Below are positions 37,228 through 43,760 of a DNA stretch of 64,000 bases, piece by piece (within the stretch, counting starts at the first letter, position 1; every line of letters starts with the position of its first letter). A program made the translations under genes and the position numbers. The stretch covers positions 366,001-430,000 of the forward strand of contig CAJNDS010002366.1 of the NCBI GenBank assembly GCA_905221605.1, read 5' to 3'. Origin of the DNA: Symbiodinium natans. Lineage: Eukaryota; Sar; Dinophyceae; Suessiales; Symbiodiniaceae. Under the pieces are notes generated by a model. It worked only from the letters and a program-made list of their open reading frames with translations, made no database searches and was not told where the DNA came from.

Positions 37228-39950
37228 CCATCCTTCCGACTTGTTGCATGGTAGCAGTTATCAGCTATCTTGCGCACAGATCGCGAAGGTCCCAGCCCCC
37301 GACATCTCCAACCCTCAACCTAAGATCTCTCTAGACTTTACAAAGCCACAAGCCTGACGAAGCCACCAACTGACTCATCCCTGACCCACGAAACGACGCC
37401 GAACCCCGACTATGCCCTTCGGGTGAGGTTGTCACTTGCAGTGCCACCATCAGTGCTTGCCAAAAGGCTGTCCAGTGGGAGCGTGCCTCGAGTGGAGCCC
37501 CTTTAAGGATGGAGGAGTAGGGTTTAGGTTTTAGGGTTGAGGGTTTAGGGTTTAGGGTTTAGGGCCATTGCGGGTTCTAATATTTTCAAACTGTTCTACA
37601 TTTCTAGAAGGGCTTGCTCACACCGAACTTACTTTGGTTTGCTTCTAGAAGTCGGGCAATGTGTCGATTCTCCTTTGCCTGCTCAGTGGCCTAGGTGCTC
37701 TGTGCATTTTGGCCACATGCAGGGAGCAGCACGAGTGCAACGTCATAGCATACAACGCCCCTTGGCCTGTGAACCTCCCTTTAGTGAACCTGTTGGCGAG
37801 GTAATACAGGGCTCGGAATAATTACTAATAATATTCCCTTATGGTCCGTTGACAAAAATTCTAATTATTCAGGCCCCTATACTAGTGCTTAGCAGGTGTG
37901 CGTTTATGGGCAAAACCCAAACCGTACGGGAGCCGCATCCTTTTCCGTTGTTGAAGAACGTAGGTTTAGGGTTTAGGGTACCATCGAGGCCACTTTGGCG
38001 GCTTGCGAGCAAGGTTCACAGTGGCAGCATGGCTTGCTTCTGCTCAGCCTGCTGGGCCTGGAGCGCATCGAGGAAGATACCACCACTGTTCCTCATAGGG
38101 TTTAGGGTTTAGGGTTTAGGGTTTAGGGTTTAGGGTTTAGGGTTTAGGGTTTAGGGTTTAGGGTTTAGGGTTTAGGGTTTAGGGTTTAGGGTTTAGGGTT
38201 TAGGGTTTGGGATCAACAGGGCGACTCCGAAACTCTGAAACTCCCGAACCCCAAAGCCCCTAATTCCTGCAACTCCAAGATCCCTCCGAAACCTTTTGAA
38301 GGTCCTAACCCTAAACCCTAAACCCTAAACCCTAAATCCTAAACCCTAAACCCTAAACCCTAAACCCTAAGCGCCCACTTGGACGTGCTAGGTTGAAACA
38401 GCGATGCGTTGCTGCGGACGAGCTGAACAGTGGGAGCGAGCTTTGAACTTGCTGGCGGAGCTTCCGACGCAGCGGGTGCAAACGACTCTGCCTTTTTGCT
38501 GGCACTTCCATCATGGGCTATTAGGGTTTAGGGTTTAGGGTTTAGGGCTATTGGACCTTAGAATCCCCCTAACCGACCTGAGAAAGGGCCTTTTTCAAGG
38601 GCTAGAGGGTATAGTGGCCCATGCAAGTTTGTACCTTCCGAAAGTATGGTAATCAACGCTTTTTCGTATTTCTCAAGGTCCAACTGAAGATGGCCCTCTC
38701 AGTAAAAAAGTCCCCTTTCCCTGTTTTTTAACAAGCGAGAGATCTCTCAAGGTTTGCCATAAATGCTGCGATTGGTGCCTGCGAGAACGCTGCAGAGTGG
38801 CAGCAAGCTCTTCATTTTTTGGTGCAGCTGGGAGAGGAGGCTCTACAGGGGGACGTGTACACGCACAGCGCCGTGATCAGCGCGTGCGGCCAAGGGCAGC
38901 AGTGGCAGAGGGCTCTGTTGCTTTTGACACAGCTGCTCGAAGCAAATCTCCAGGCAGGTGTGGCTACAGTGGCTACTGGACTTACCGCAACTACACATGG
39001 CTGTCATAGTAATAGTGCATATCAGCATCTTGCATCTTCTCCATGCCCTGAACAGGCAGATCCGGTCACATATACTTCTTCCGTGAGTGCCTGTGCTTTG
39101 GGAGAACAGTGGGAAGCCGCTGCTCTGGTGCTTGAACACGCTCATGCACAGCAACTGGAAGGGGACGTTGCCCGGCAGAAGGCTAGAATCACTTAAGAGA
39201 GCCCTGCTTGGGGGATGTTTTGGCTTCAGGCCTTAGGGTAGGGGGTCGCTCGTCGAGCTTTCTTTCGGCTTCGATTCCCAGCCACCCATCTGCCTTAAAA
39301 GTGCTGTGGGGTAATTACACCCCGAGGTCATCACCTATGCGTTCCTGATCGGTGCTTGTGAAGTCGGGAAGCAGTCGCGACACTTGTCGCATTACTTGGG
39401 TACAATCCCGCAATTGGCAGTGTCGCCGCTTCAAAGAAAATTTGCAACCGTCGGCCAAAAGAAGAAGATCCTGCAATTCCTGTTCTCAACTAACAGTAAG
39501 TAGCCCTCCGTGCTAAGCCTCACCACAGCCCGGACGCAACGCTTTTCTTTTTCGTAGCTGTTGGATGTAGTCAAGTTCTGGCTGTGTAGCAGCCCATGAA
39601 CTTTCAATGCAGGGTTGCATGTATCATAGACATGAATTTTGGTTGTTTGGCGCTGCAGAGCGACTGGACCCTACACCCCTTTCCGCGCAGATGCGCCGAA
39701 CTTTTTTCAAAGAGGCGCTACCTTTTGCTGTTGGCATCCTAGTGTAAGTACTCTGACCATACAGCTCGTGGTGATGGCTAAAAGCTATATCAACCCTAAA
39801 CCCTCAACCCTAAACCCTTTAAACACATGACCTATCAAAGAACAGGACCCAGTTGAAGACAAACTTTTGCAGAGGGTCGTAGCATCCTTGCACGGGCAGG
39901 CCTCCAGCTGTGAGAGAGAGGCGCTTCTCTCTGAGATGGCCATGAAGTGA
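29768..39950 (+). CDS. multi-exon PPR gene (dinoflagellate type)
   Basis: About 25 short exons spell about 19 pentatricopeptide repeats of ~36 residues. Each carries W..AL.LL..L, then V(V/I)(T/S)Y(N/S)A.IS(A)C and five residues to the next W. PPR proteins are helical-hairpin RNA-binding proteins that act mainly on organelle transcripts (family knowledge). No transit peptide was found, because the 5' end is not resolved. About 80 residues without PPR motifs follow the last repeat. At most junctions from 29.9 to 39.95 kb, both codon phase and PPR spacing are restored. Donors are GT, GC and GA; nearly all acceptors are AG|G. Introns hold telomeric arrays, family A, D and E elements, a CAG tract and a LINE piece. 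Unresolved points: the start, the exon near 33.9 kb and the junctions around 37.49-37.98 kb. Some motifs have lost the usual Cys or Tyr. Confidence 0.85.
29856..29908 (+). CDS. PPR gene exon 1 (first resolved)
   Basis: VSDKSQRWLR ends at a GC donor CTACGG|GCTGCA. Joined to the next exon it gives W-L-R-P-F-E-V-L with correct PPR spacing. Confidence 0.55.
30019..30104 (+). CDS. PPR gene exon 2
   Basis: After CATCCGCAG|CCC the frame reads PFEVLVRLELARVAAGAIQC, then TTALSDC. It ends at CTGCAG|GCGACA, a GC donor, phase 2. Confidence 0.65.
30242..30300 (+). CDS. PPR gene exon 3
   Basis: The acceptor CCCCTTTCAG|G completes C-R-R-C-Q-E-W. The frame RCQEWQWGLRLWAEVSEFG is a first-helix PPR half. The exact 3' border is uncertain. 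Confidence 0.65.
30660..30739 (+). CDS. PPR gene exon 4
   Basis: EELDVVAYNAAISTCALGSL, then WQQSVA. The donor GGCCTT|GCTGCT is of the GC type. Confidence 0.8.
30792..30883 (+). mobile_element. family A element in PPR intron
   Basis: The full ends CCAGCATGGGCTATATTAGG and AAAATAGCCCATGCAGG surround the canonical core. Confidence 0.9.
30945..30994 (+). CDS. PPR gene exon 5
   Basis: After ACCCAAG|G the frame gives LEKIQLERLQSSVVTY, with donor ATACA|GTGCTT. The phases in and out match exons 4 and 6. Confidence 0.78.
31126..31191 (+). repeat. intronic (CAG)~21 tract
   Basis: Uninterrupted CAG units are followed by a tandem duplicate of ACCTGGTATCTCACAGTTA. The tract lies between PPR exons 5 and 6, so the poly-Gln frame over it is probably not translated. 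Confidence 0.9.
31271..31368 (+). CDS. PPR gene exon 6
   Basis: After GCAACCCAG|GT the frame reads TAISSCEKSSQWLPALEVLS, then EVRQSHIKLNAI. The best donor is GCGATT|GCTTCT, which joins NAI to AFSAAISAC. Confidence 0.82.
31536..31680 (-). repeat. telomere-type array led by (GAACCCCT)4-5
   Basis: An 8-bp GAACCCCT block leads into about 14 CCCTAAA units. It lies in the intron between PPR exons 6 and 7. Confidence 0.95.
31697..31777 (+). CDS. PPR gene exon 7
   Basis: Exactly 27 codons between GCATCCAG|GCT and ATGCAGCAG|GTGGGA: AFSAAISACGRGSQGHWVPE, then LLRSMQQ. Confidence 0.85.
31785..31966 (-). mobile_element. family A element expanded to three core repeats
   Basis: The ends CCTGCATGGGCC and AATAGCCCATGCTGG enclose three tandem TACCCTATAACCCCTTAAAAA-type cores. 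It starts 7 bp after the exon 7 donor. Confidence 0.85.
32120..32194 (+). CDS. PPR gene exon 8
   Basis: Exactly 25 codons after CTTCCGAG|GTG: VEVRGDVITYNAVITAQEQQ, then SQWLL. The donor GCTGCTG|GCCGGG is of the GC type. Confidence 0.85.
32202..32402 (-). repeat. telomere-type array (CCCTAAA)~28 in PPR intron
   Basis: The longest array in the window, with CCTTAAA, TCCTAAA and GCCCTAG variants near its 5' end. It begins 7 bp after the exon 8 donor. Confidence 0.97.
32491..32538 (+). CDS. PPR gene exon 9
   Basis: Sixteen codons, ALQVLSQLADWHLEAT, between CACAGAAG|GCT and GCTACC|GTGGCC. They link SQWLL to VVTYGAV with exact spacing. Confidence 0.82.
32764..32856 (+). mobile_element. family D element in PPR intron
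   Basis: The terminal inverted repeats GATGTTCCCCCTTATACTAA and TTAGTATAAGGGGGAACATG are almost perfect. The element ends about 25 bp before exon 10. Confidence 0.92.
32882..32978 (+). CDS. PPR gene exon 10
   Basis: After TCGTGAG|GTT the frame reads VVTYGAVLSACEKASEWQSA, then LHLLLSARAHQP. It ends at a GA donor, AGCCAG|GAATGG. Confidence 0.88.
32972..33407 (+). repeat. 10-bp direct repeats at both ends of a GA-AG intron
   Basis: CAGCCAGGAA at 32972-32981 and 33398-33407 span the two splice sites. Splicing anywhere within the repeat gives the same mRNA. Confidence 0.9.
33405..33488 (+). CDS. PPR gene exon 11
   Basis: NVIMQNAVISASEKAGGWCQ, then TLQL. The Cys and Tyr of the motif are replaced by Ser and Gln. 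The donor may be AACAT|GTAAGA. Confidence 0.72.
33821..33919 (+). CDS. PPR gene, possible exon 12
   Basis: LKRVLLFLQRAYTERVDDIS, then CRTFGASEQ, fits a divergent PPR between exons 11 and 13. The splice phases are not resolved. Confidence 0.4.
34668..34770. repeat. TA/TATG microsatellite
   Basis: TATATATATATATATA tracts with TATG interruptions end 10-15 bp before PPR exon 13, in the intron. Confidence 0.92.
34788..34888 (+). CDS. PPR gene exon 13
   Basis: AGEWQWALHLLVELGQLSME, then STVISYSSVISSF. The donor TTCGA|GAATCT (GA type) joins in phase to exon 14 (F-E-K-A-A-Q-W). The coding frame also extends upstream to GAGCAG. Confidence 0.85.
34919..34960 (+). repeat. telomere-type array in PPR intron
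   Basis: Six TTTAGGG units in the 143-bp GA-AG intron between exons 13 and 14. Confidence 0.95.
35032..35080 (+). CDS. PPR gene exon 14
   Basis: KAAQWQHGLFVLQGLV between ATATCAG|GAA and CTGGTA|GACGCT (GA donor). With the two carried bases it makes exactly 17 codons. A 75-codon ATG frame crossing it is an artefact. Confidence 0.82.
35390..35998 (+). mobile_element. 5'-truncated LINE retrotransposon, reverse-transcriptase C-terminal tail
   Basis: A 195-codon open frame contains WKLIVYDAIIRSKLLYGLET, LNAFQMRGIRKILN and RRAKLLGHILRSTDSDPLRQ. This is the thumb/connection-like tail typical of dinoflagellate LINEs. The catalytic YADD region would lie upstream and is absent, so the copy is a dead 5' truncation. 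It is visibly more A/T-rich than its surroundings. It sits in the 1,068-bp intron between PPR exons 14 and 15, in the same orientation. Confidence 0.88.
36149..36256 (+). CDS. PPR gene exon 15, one complete repeat
   Basis: Exactly 36 codons: ERKMKGNEISYNAAISACEK, then GLRWRWALCTFAELHQ. The acceptor is CATGAAG|GAG; the donor GCATCAG|GCCAGA is of the GC type. Confidence 0.9.
36285..36390 (+). repeat. telomere-type array with TTTAGCG/TTTTGCG variants
   Basis: Runs of TTTAGGG, TTTAGCG and TTTTGCG. The variants cluster, as in local amplification. Confidence 0.93.
36520..36606 (-). repeat. telomere-type array in three variant blocks
   Basis: (CCTTAAA)4, then (CCCTGAA)4, then (CCCTAAA)3, ending CGTTTAGG. 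Confidence 0.95.
36643..36693 (+). CDS. PPR gene exon 16
   Basis: Exactly 17 codons, AELQSDLVTRNAVISAL, after TGCGCCAG|GCA. The donor GCCTTA|GCCCCT is of the GC type. Leu replaces the usual Cys. Confidence 0.83.
36813..36859 (+). repeat. telomere-type array
   Basis: Seven units in the intron between PPR exons 16 and 17. Confidence 0.95.
36954..37049 (-). repeat. telomere-type array, degenerate
   Basis: CCCTAAA with CCCTAGA, CCATGAA and CCCTGAA variants. Confidence 0.93.
37083..37154 (+). CDS. PPR gene exon 17
   Basis: Exactly 24 codons: EKGAQWQRSLALLADMWLRK, then LPSN. The acceptor is GCCCCAAG|GAG; the donor TCCAAC|GAGCCA is of the GA type. Confidence 0.85.
37197..37222. repeat. CT dinucleotide tract
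   Basis: TCTCTCTCTCTCTCTCTCTC, intronic. Confidence 0.9.
37428..37490 (+). CDS. PPR gene exon 18
   Basis: After TTCGGGTGAG|GTT the frame reads VVTCSATISACQKAVQWERA. The 3' border is uncertain. Confidence 0.78.
37517..37564 (+). repeat. telomere-type array
   Basis: Degenerate units in the intron between exons 18 and 19. Confidence 0.92.
37695..37751 (+). CDS. PPR gene exon 19
   Basis: ALCILATCREQHECNVI is the middle of a PPR. The open frame also extends upstream to 37649. Splice phases on both sides are not fully resolved. Confidence 0.6.
37812..37882 (+). mobile_element. family E element, short, in PPR intron
   Basis: CTCGGAATAATTACTAATAATATTCCC leads to ATTATTCAGGCCCCTAT. The core is deleted. 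Confidence 0.65.
37980..38087 (+). CDS. PPR gene exon 20
   Basis: TIEATLAACEQGSQWQHGLL, then LLSLLGLERIEEDTTT, to the donor ACCACT|GTTCCT. It follows TTTAGGGTTTAG|GG of a short telomeric tract, which appears to supply the acceptor. Confidence 0.82.
38097..38208 (+). repeat. telomere-type array (TTTAGGG)16
   Basis: Perfect units starting 10 bp after the exon 20 donor. Confidence 0.97.
38306..38370 (-). repeat. telomere-type array (CCCTAAA)~9
   Basis: Opposite orientation to the array in the same intron (38097-38208). Confidence 0.96.
38392..38489 (+). CDS. PPR gene exon 21
   Basis: After CGTGCTAG|GTT the frame reads VETAMRCCGRAEQWERALNL, then LAELPTQRVQTT. The GC donor ACTCT|GCCTTT leaves two bases that complete Leu with exon 22. 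Confidence 0.87.
38508..38626 (+). mobile_element. family A element with telomeric insertion
   Basis: CATGGGCTATT is interrupted by (TTTAGGG)3 and then resumes GGGCTATTGGACC. GGGCTATT is present at 38515-38522 and 38545-38552, but once in the other family A copies. Confidence 0.93.
38752..38953 (+). CDS. PPR gene exon 22, nearly two repeats
   Basis: FAINAAIGACENAAEWQQAL, HFLVQLGEEALQGDVYTHSA and VISACGQGQQWQRALLLLTQ, ending LLEANLQ. The GC donor CTCCAG|GCAGGT is in phase 0. Confidence 0.9.
38951..39059 (+). repeat. 7-bp direct repeats at both ends of a 102-bp intron
   Basis: CAGGCAG at 38951-38957 and 39053-39059. The intron (38954-39055) is a multiple of three without stops, so a 125-codon frame reads through it. 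Confidence 0.88.
39056..39166 (+). CDS. PPR gene exon 23
   Basis: Exactly 37 codons after CTGAACAG|GCA: ADPVTYTSSVSACALGEQWE, then AAALVLEHAHAQQLEGD. The donor is GGGGAC|GTTGCC. Confidence 0.9.
39327..39495 (+). CDS. PPR gene exon 24
   Basis: VITYAFLIGACEVGKQSRHL is the last PPR half. Then VSPLQRKFATVGQKKKILQF leads to a strong donor CTAACA|GTAAGT, phase 1. Confidence 0.85.
39659..39741 (+). CDS. PPR gene exon 25, C-terminal extension
   Basis: After GGCGCTGCAG|AGC, in phase: RLDPTPLSAQMRRTFFKEAL, then PFAVGIL. The donor is CTA|GTGTAAGT. This is not PPR sequence. Confidence 0.75.
39846..39950 (+). CDS. PPR gene exon 26, probable terminal exon
   Basis: After AAAGAACAG|GAC the frame reads DPVEDKLLQRVVASLHGQAS, then SCEREALLSEMAMK and TGA. 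AAGTGAGG at the stop could also be a donor, so termination here is likely but not certain. Confidence 0.6.
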   Translation, partial: DPVEDKLLQRVVASLHGQASSCEREALLSEMAMK

Positions 39951-39951
39951 G

Positions 39952-39988
39952 GGTTTTAGGGTTTAGGGTTTAGGGTTTAGGGTTTAGG
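39952..39988 (+). repeat. telomere-type array
   Basis: Five units directly downstream of the PPR stop codon. Confidence 0.93.
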
Positions 39989-40029
39989 ACACATGGTCTT
40001 GAATAGCCTTTATTGGTTGGGGAGCGGAC

Positions 40030-40900
40030 TCCCAGGGTTTGGGGTTGAACGAAGGATGAGCAAAGTTTCAAAGGGTTATCTGAATCGTAACATAACAGAT
40101 TGGGGCCTTACAAAGCTGAGGCAGAACCACATGGGTAGGGCAAGTCAGAGTGTGTGGTCGCCAAAGCGGAGCAACGAAGGCCAGGGTTCAGGTTTAGGGT
40201 TTTGTAGAGTTTGAGCTGAAGCCACGCGCGCGCTTAACATCACATGTTGGGCTTCGAGTATGGAATCCCATCTGAGTGGGTATAGACTCCAAGCTTTTAC
40301 AATCCGCATGTGGCACTTGATCTCACCTCAAAGCCTTGGCTCTAAGACTGCACCACCCACAGCTTGGAGCAGTCTTGACCATGAACACTCCGCACATCAC
40401 ACTTGTGCTTAGGGGTTCTGTGTGTCGGGCTTGCGCGTGCAAAATGCCCGAGGGGCATTTGGAGCTAGCTCGGTGCTTTGGACTAGCCTGGTCGTTAGTT
40501 CCCTCAGCGACTATACCATCTTATCTAATATTGGTTGGATGTAAAGTTCAATTTTCGAGAAGGCTATAGCCTTGGGCTTTTGCTGGCGAAACGGCTGATC
40601 AATAAGTGTTTCGGTTGCCAAGCGCTACTTGTGAGTGTTGGGGTGTCTTGGGGTTTTTTTACAATTTACAGTTCAAGGAAGAGTTTGGCATTTTGAAAGC
40701 CTCAGTACAACTCCGTTGATCGAAAGCCGGCCCTCAACCCGTGTGGAATTTTACGATTGTGACTTGCGCCAGCGCTCGCTGTCACACCAAGCGCCACATG
40801 CCAGACTCCTAGACGCCAAACAAGAGCCACCCACTCCTACTCCACAGGCATATAGCTACCTTTAAAAACAACCCCTAACACACCAACCCACCCCCTTCCC
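40030..40900. other. stretch with no supported gene
   Basis: Several 70-80-codon plus frames occur without convincing codon bias or splice context. It includes the putative PPR 3' flank. Confidence 0.4.
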
Positions 40901-40928
40901 TTCCCCCCCACCCTAGCATGCATGAGCC

Positions 40929-41012
40929 ATGGTCAACTTGGCCCGGTTAGTTGCCAGCGCCACTCACCTCATCGAGAGTGAGGCGTCCTGTCTACAAGTT
41001 TTGGATGAACTT
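40929..41012 (+). CDS. candidate first exon with ATG
   Basis: MVNLARLVASATHLIESEAS, then CLQVLDELS, ends at a telomeric array. It is helical with strong third-position G/C. It could start the next gene or continue an earlier one. The family is unknown. Confidence 0.5.
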
Positions 41013-41013
41013 T

Positions 41014-41075
41014 CAGACCCTAAACCCAAAACCCTGAACCCTAAACCCTAAACCCTAAACGCCCTAAACCCTAAA
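41014..41075 (-). repeat. telomere-type array
   Basis: CCCTAAA with AACCCAAAA and CCCTGAA variants and an ACGCCCTAAA break. Confidence 0.92.
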
Positions 41076-41190
41076 GGGACTCAGGGAGGTTTAGGGTGCA
41101 AGGTTAGCTGATGTTCGGGGGCAACCCTCAGGGCCCCTGAGACGACCCTGGTGAAAGTTACAGAGCTCAGAGATGGTTTCCTTAAAGCAT

Positions 41191-41231
41191 CCCTAAACCC
41201 TAAACCCTAAACCCTAAACCCTAAACCCTAT
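41191..41231 (-). repeat. telomere-type array (CCCTAAA)~6
   Basis: AAGCAT(T)C occurs on both sides, a possible weak flanking duplication. Confidence 0.93.
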
Positions 41232-41327
41232 GATTTAAGCATTCAGGGATTTAGAAGGCTAGATGCGCCCCAAAGTGGACTCCCATGATCTCCTAAGACT
41301 CCAGGAGTTTCGGGTTTAGTATGGGGG

Positions 41328-41432
41328 GTCGGAAAAAATTCTGAGAGTATTCCCTTATGGTCCCTTTATAATTGTACTATAACCATTATAGCAACCCCCA
41401 AAACCCTATTCTAGTTACTAAGGCCCCTGTAT
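41328..41432 (+). mobile_element. family E dispersed element
   Basis: GGTCGGAAAAAATTCTGAGA..TATTCCCTTATGGTCCCTTT leads to CTAGTTACTAAGGCCCCTGTAT. Confidence 0.75.
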
Positions 41433-41478
41433 TAAATGGGAGTAGAGCCTTCCATCCTTGACATTCCTTGCCACTCCA

Positions 41479-41537
41479 GGGTTTAGGGTTTAGGGTTTAG
41501 GGTTTAGGGTTTAGGGTTAGGGTTTAGGGTTTAGGGT
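41479..41537 (+). repeat. telomere-type array
   Basis: Eight units, one shortened to TTAGGG. Confidence 0.95.
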
Positions 41538-41550
41538 CTTCAAGCCCAAC

Positions 41551-41622
41551 TAGGTGGAGGCGCAGCGAAGCAACGACTTACATGCAGCCTCCGCGATCAA
41601 GCCAGTCTGTGACGTGGCCGCA
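41551..41622 (+). CDS. candidate exon
   Basis: After CCCAACTAG|GTG the frame reads EAQRSNDLHAASAIKPVCDV, then AA. Third-position G/C is high. The family is unknown. Confidence 0.42.
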
Positions 41623-41936
41623 TGAGGAGCTGTCTCATCATTCAGCTCATGATGTAGCATCATTCGGCCTTCCTAGATAGGACTGGGACTTGCAGTAGGG
41701 GTTTGCGGTTGGGGATTGGGGATTATGTTTTTTGACAGATTTTCGGGTTCAGGCCTTGGAAGTTGAAGGTGCCGAAGATCTAATCAGAAATACCCCCAAG
41801 ATTTTGGAGCGGTGTCATAGTGGTTGGTTGTGCGGGCCCTGCGATGGCTAACAGCGGTGAGAAGCTCCGTCAACCGGGGCCTTGGGTTCTGTAAAGCAAA
41901 TGCTGCAAAGAACTATGCAGCAGTGTCTAGGGTTGG

Positions 41937-42025
41937 CCTAAACCCTAAACCCTAAACCCTAAACCCTAAACCCTAAACCCTAAACCCTAAACCCTAAACC
42001 CTAAACCCTAAACCCTAAACCCTAT
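41937..42025 (-). repeat. telomere-type array (CCCTAAA)12
   Basis: Perfect units. Confidence 0.97.
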
Positions 42026-42128
42026 GTGGTTCAGGATTGACATCAAGCTTCACACAGCCGATCTTCCCAAGCCCAAAACTCTATGAAGATCCAAGGCCCG
42101 CAACCCAACTATCAATTGAATTTACATT

Positions 42129-42233
42129 GGGGTTTACGAAAATAGATAGGGGGACCCCTACAGTAGCCCCCAAATAGTAGGATTCCCTGAGACTAAGGAC
42201 CCGAATAAGGTACCCCAGTTTCGGAAGCCACCA
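42129..42233 (+). mobile_element. family B MITE-like element
   Basis: GGGGTTTACGAAAATAGATA leads to AGTTTCGGAAGCCACC. The right end is decayed. Confidence 0.85.
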
Positions 42234-42425
42234 AATACTTCCAGCCGCCGCGAATTAATCCCATCACCCTAATATTAAACGGGGGGGCCCCCCTCCTCCC
42301 CCCCCCTTTCAAAATTCGAAAAGTTTTTTTTTATTATTAGGGGGTATTCTTATCGAATTGTCATAATTCGTTAGACTTCAGGGTTACTCAAGTAATCAAC
42401 TTAAGTAAGTGTGGTGTAAACTGAA

Positions 42426-42427
42426 AG

Positions 42428-42460
<33 letters not shown>

Positions 42461-42549
42461 CAGAGAGACAGAGAGGGGAGAGCTCAACTCTCGCAGCACA
42501 GCAAGGCTCAGACAGAGCCACTGAGACACACACACACACACACACACAG
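42426..42549. repeat. GA and CA microsatellites
   Basis: GAGAAAGAGAAAGATAGAGA at 42426-42474 and CACACACACACACACACA at 42530-42549. Confidence 0.9.
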
Positions 42550-42930
42550 GGTTTCTTGGAGGCCTGACCCCCCCCCCCCCTAATCCGGAATAGGGTTTTA
42601 AAGGCGGGGTTGGTTTCGGCAGGATTTCCGGAAAGTGTTTTTATTATTAGGGGTCCATTTAATAAAAGGGGGAAGCGATTAGCCACCCAAAGCCCACTCC
42701 AGAACCACTGGTCCGGTGAGGCTAGGGGCCACTTGCAGATTCCATAGCCCCAACTCAACTTCATGGGTAAAGCAGGTGGAATTCAGTCTAAACTCCCTGC
42801 TACCCTTGCAGCCCTTGCAGCCTTGAGGCCTTGTGTTGCGTACTGCTCGGCTTGGTGCTACTAACCGCTACGTAGTGGGTGCGGGGGCGCCCCATTTAGC
42901 AAGGCCCTCAGAAGTAGCCGCAAGTCAAAG

Positions 42931-43051
42931 GCACAGAGCCCTACTGCGGCGGCTTCTGGTGGGCCCAGCGGCCCAAGAGTCCCAAGATCGAGCTCGCAGA
43001 GGCAAAGTGGGTCGACTCCTGGTTGGACGGTTTCGGGGGAAAGCTTGGCAG
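42931..43051 (+). CDS. clear exon, Trp-rich
   Basis: After GTCAAAG|GC the frame reads TEPYCGGFWWAQRPKSPKIE, then LAEAKWVDSWLDGFGGKL. The donor is TTGGCAG|GTGATG. The Arg-rich ATG frame over it is a shadow. The family is not recognised. Confidence 0.58.
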
Positions 43052-43077
43052 GTGATGGGTGGGGGTTCAGGACCTTG

Positions 43078-43164
43078 CTAGAGCCCCCTTAGGGATTATT
43101 TTTATGTTTTCTATAAAACCCAAAGGGAATATTAATTATACACGAACATATTAAGGGAGTATAG
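43078..43164 (+). mobile_element. family C MITE-like element
   Basis: CTAGAGCCCCCTTAGGGATT leads to ATATTAAGGGAGTATAG. It lies just after a candidate donor, so it is intronic. Confidence 0.8.
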
Positions 43165-43316
43165 CTGAAGGGCTAAGAGAGTTTGGCGAGGCCTGGGCAC
43201 AACGAAAGCGAAGCTTCTGCCCGGGAGATGGTATTTTCTTCCCGGCCGGCATGGGGGAAGCCGAAAACTGAGGGAGCTGTGGCTTGGGCCCTTGGCCCTA
43301 CACGCAGCGATGCGTA

Positions 43317-43432
43317 GCAACGCTGACAACCCAAATCCTGAGCCAGGAGAAGGAGAAGGAGCGCGAGCCAGTCCCGGTGGACTTCCCAGACGTTGCTAAG
43401 AAGCACTTGAGGTTTCTGCCGGGTGCGGCAGG
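43317..43432 (+). CDS. candidate exon, charged
   Basis: LTTQILSQEKEKEREPVPVD, then FPDVAKKHLRFLPGA, has strong coding bias. The acceptor is near GATGCGTAG and the donor near GCAG|GTACGC. The family is unknown. Confidence 0.5.
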
Positions 43433-43618
43433 TACGCAGGTTATTTTTTTGGACTTGGCTGTTGCCTGTTCGGGTCTTTGATGTCGAAGGGGTTGTCCCA
43501 CGACATCGGCTTAGCATGTTGAGCTAGCTGAAGTTTGCACCTCGCAAAACTTCAGCAATCCCAAGCCTATCCAGCGTCCTCAAGCCCAGCCGTAGGTTCG
43601 CAACCAGTCTGTGTGTCG

Positions 43619-43672
43619 GTTTAGGGTTTAGGGTTTAGGGTTTCGGGTTTAGGGTTTAGGGTTTAGGGTTAA
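43619..43672 (+). repeat. telomere-type array
   Basis: Seven units, one TTTCGGG. Confidence 0.94.
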
Positions 43673-43760
43673 TTTAGGGCGCCTGAAATTGCAAAGCCAT
43701 CGCGTCCGTAGGGCCCCCGCATAGGCTGTGCAGTGGCTGCGTTACATTCTTGCATAACTT

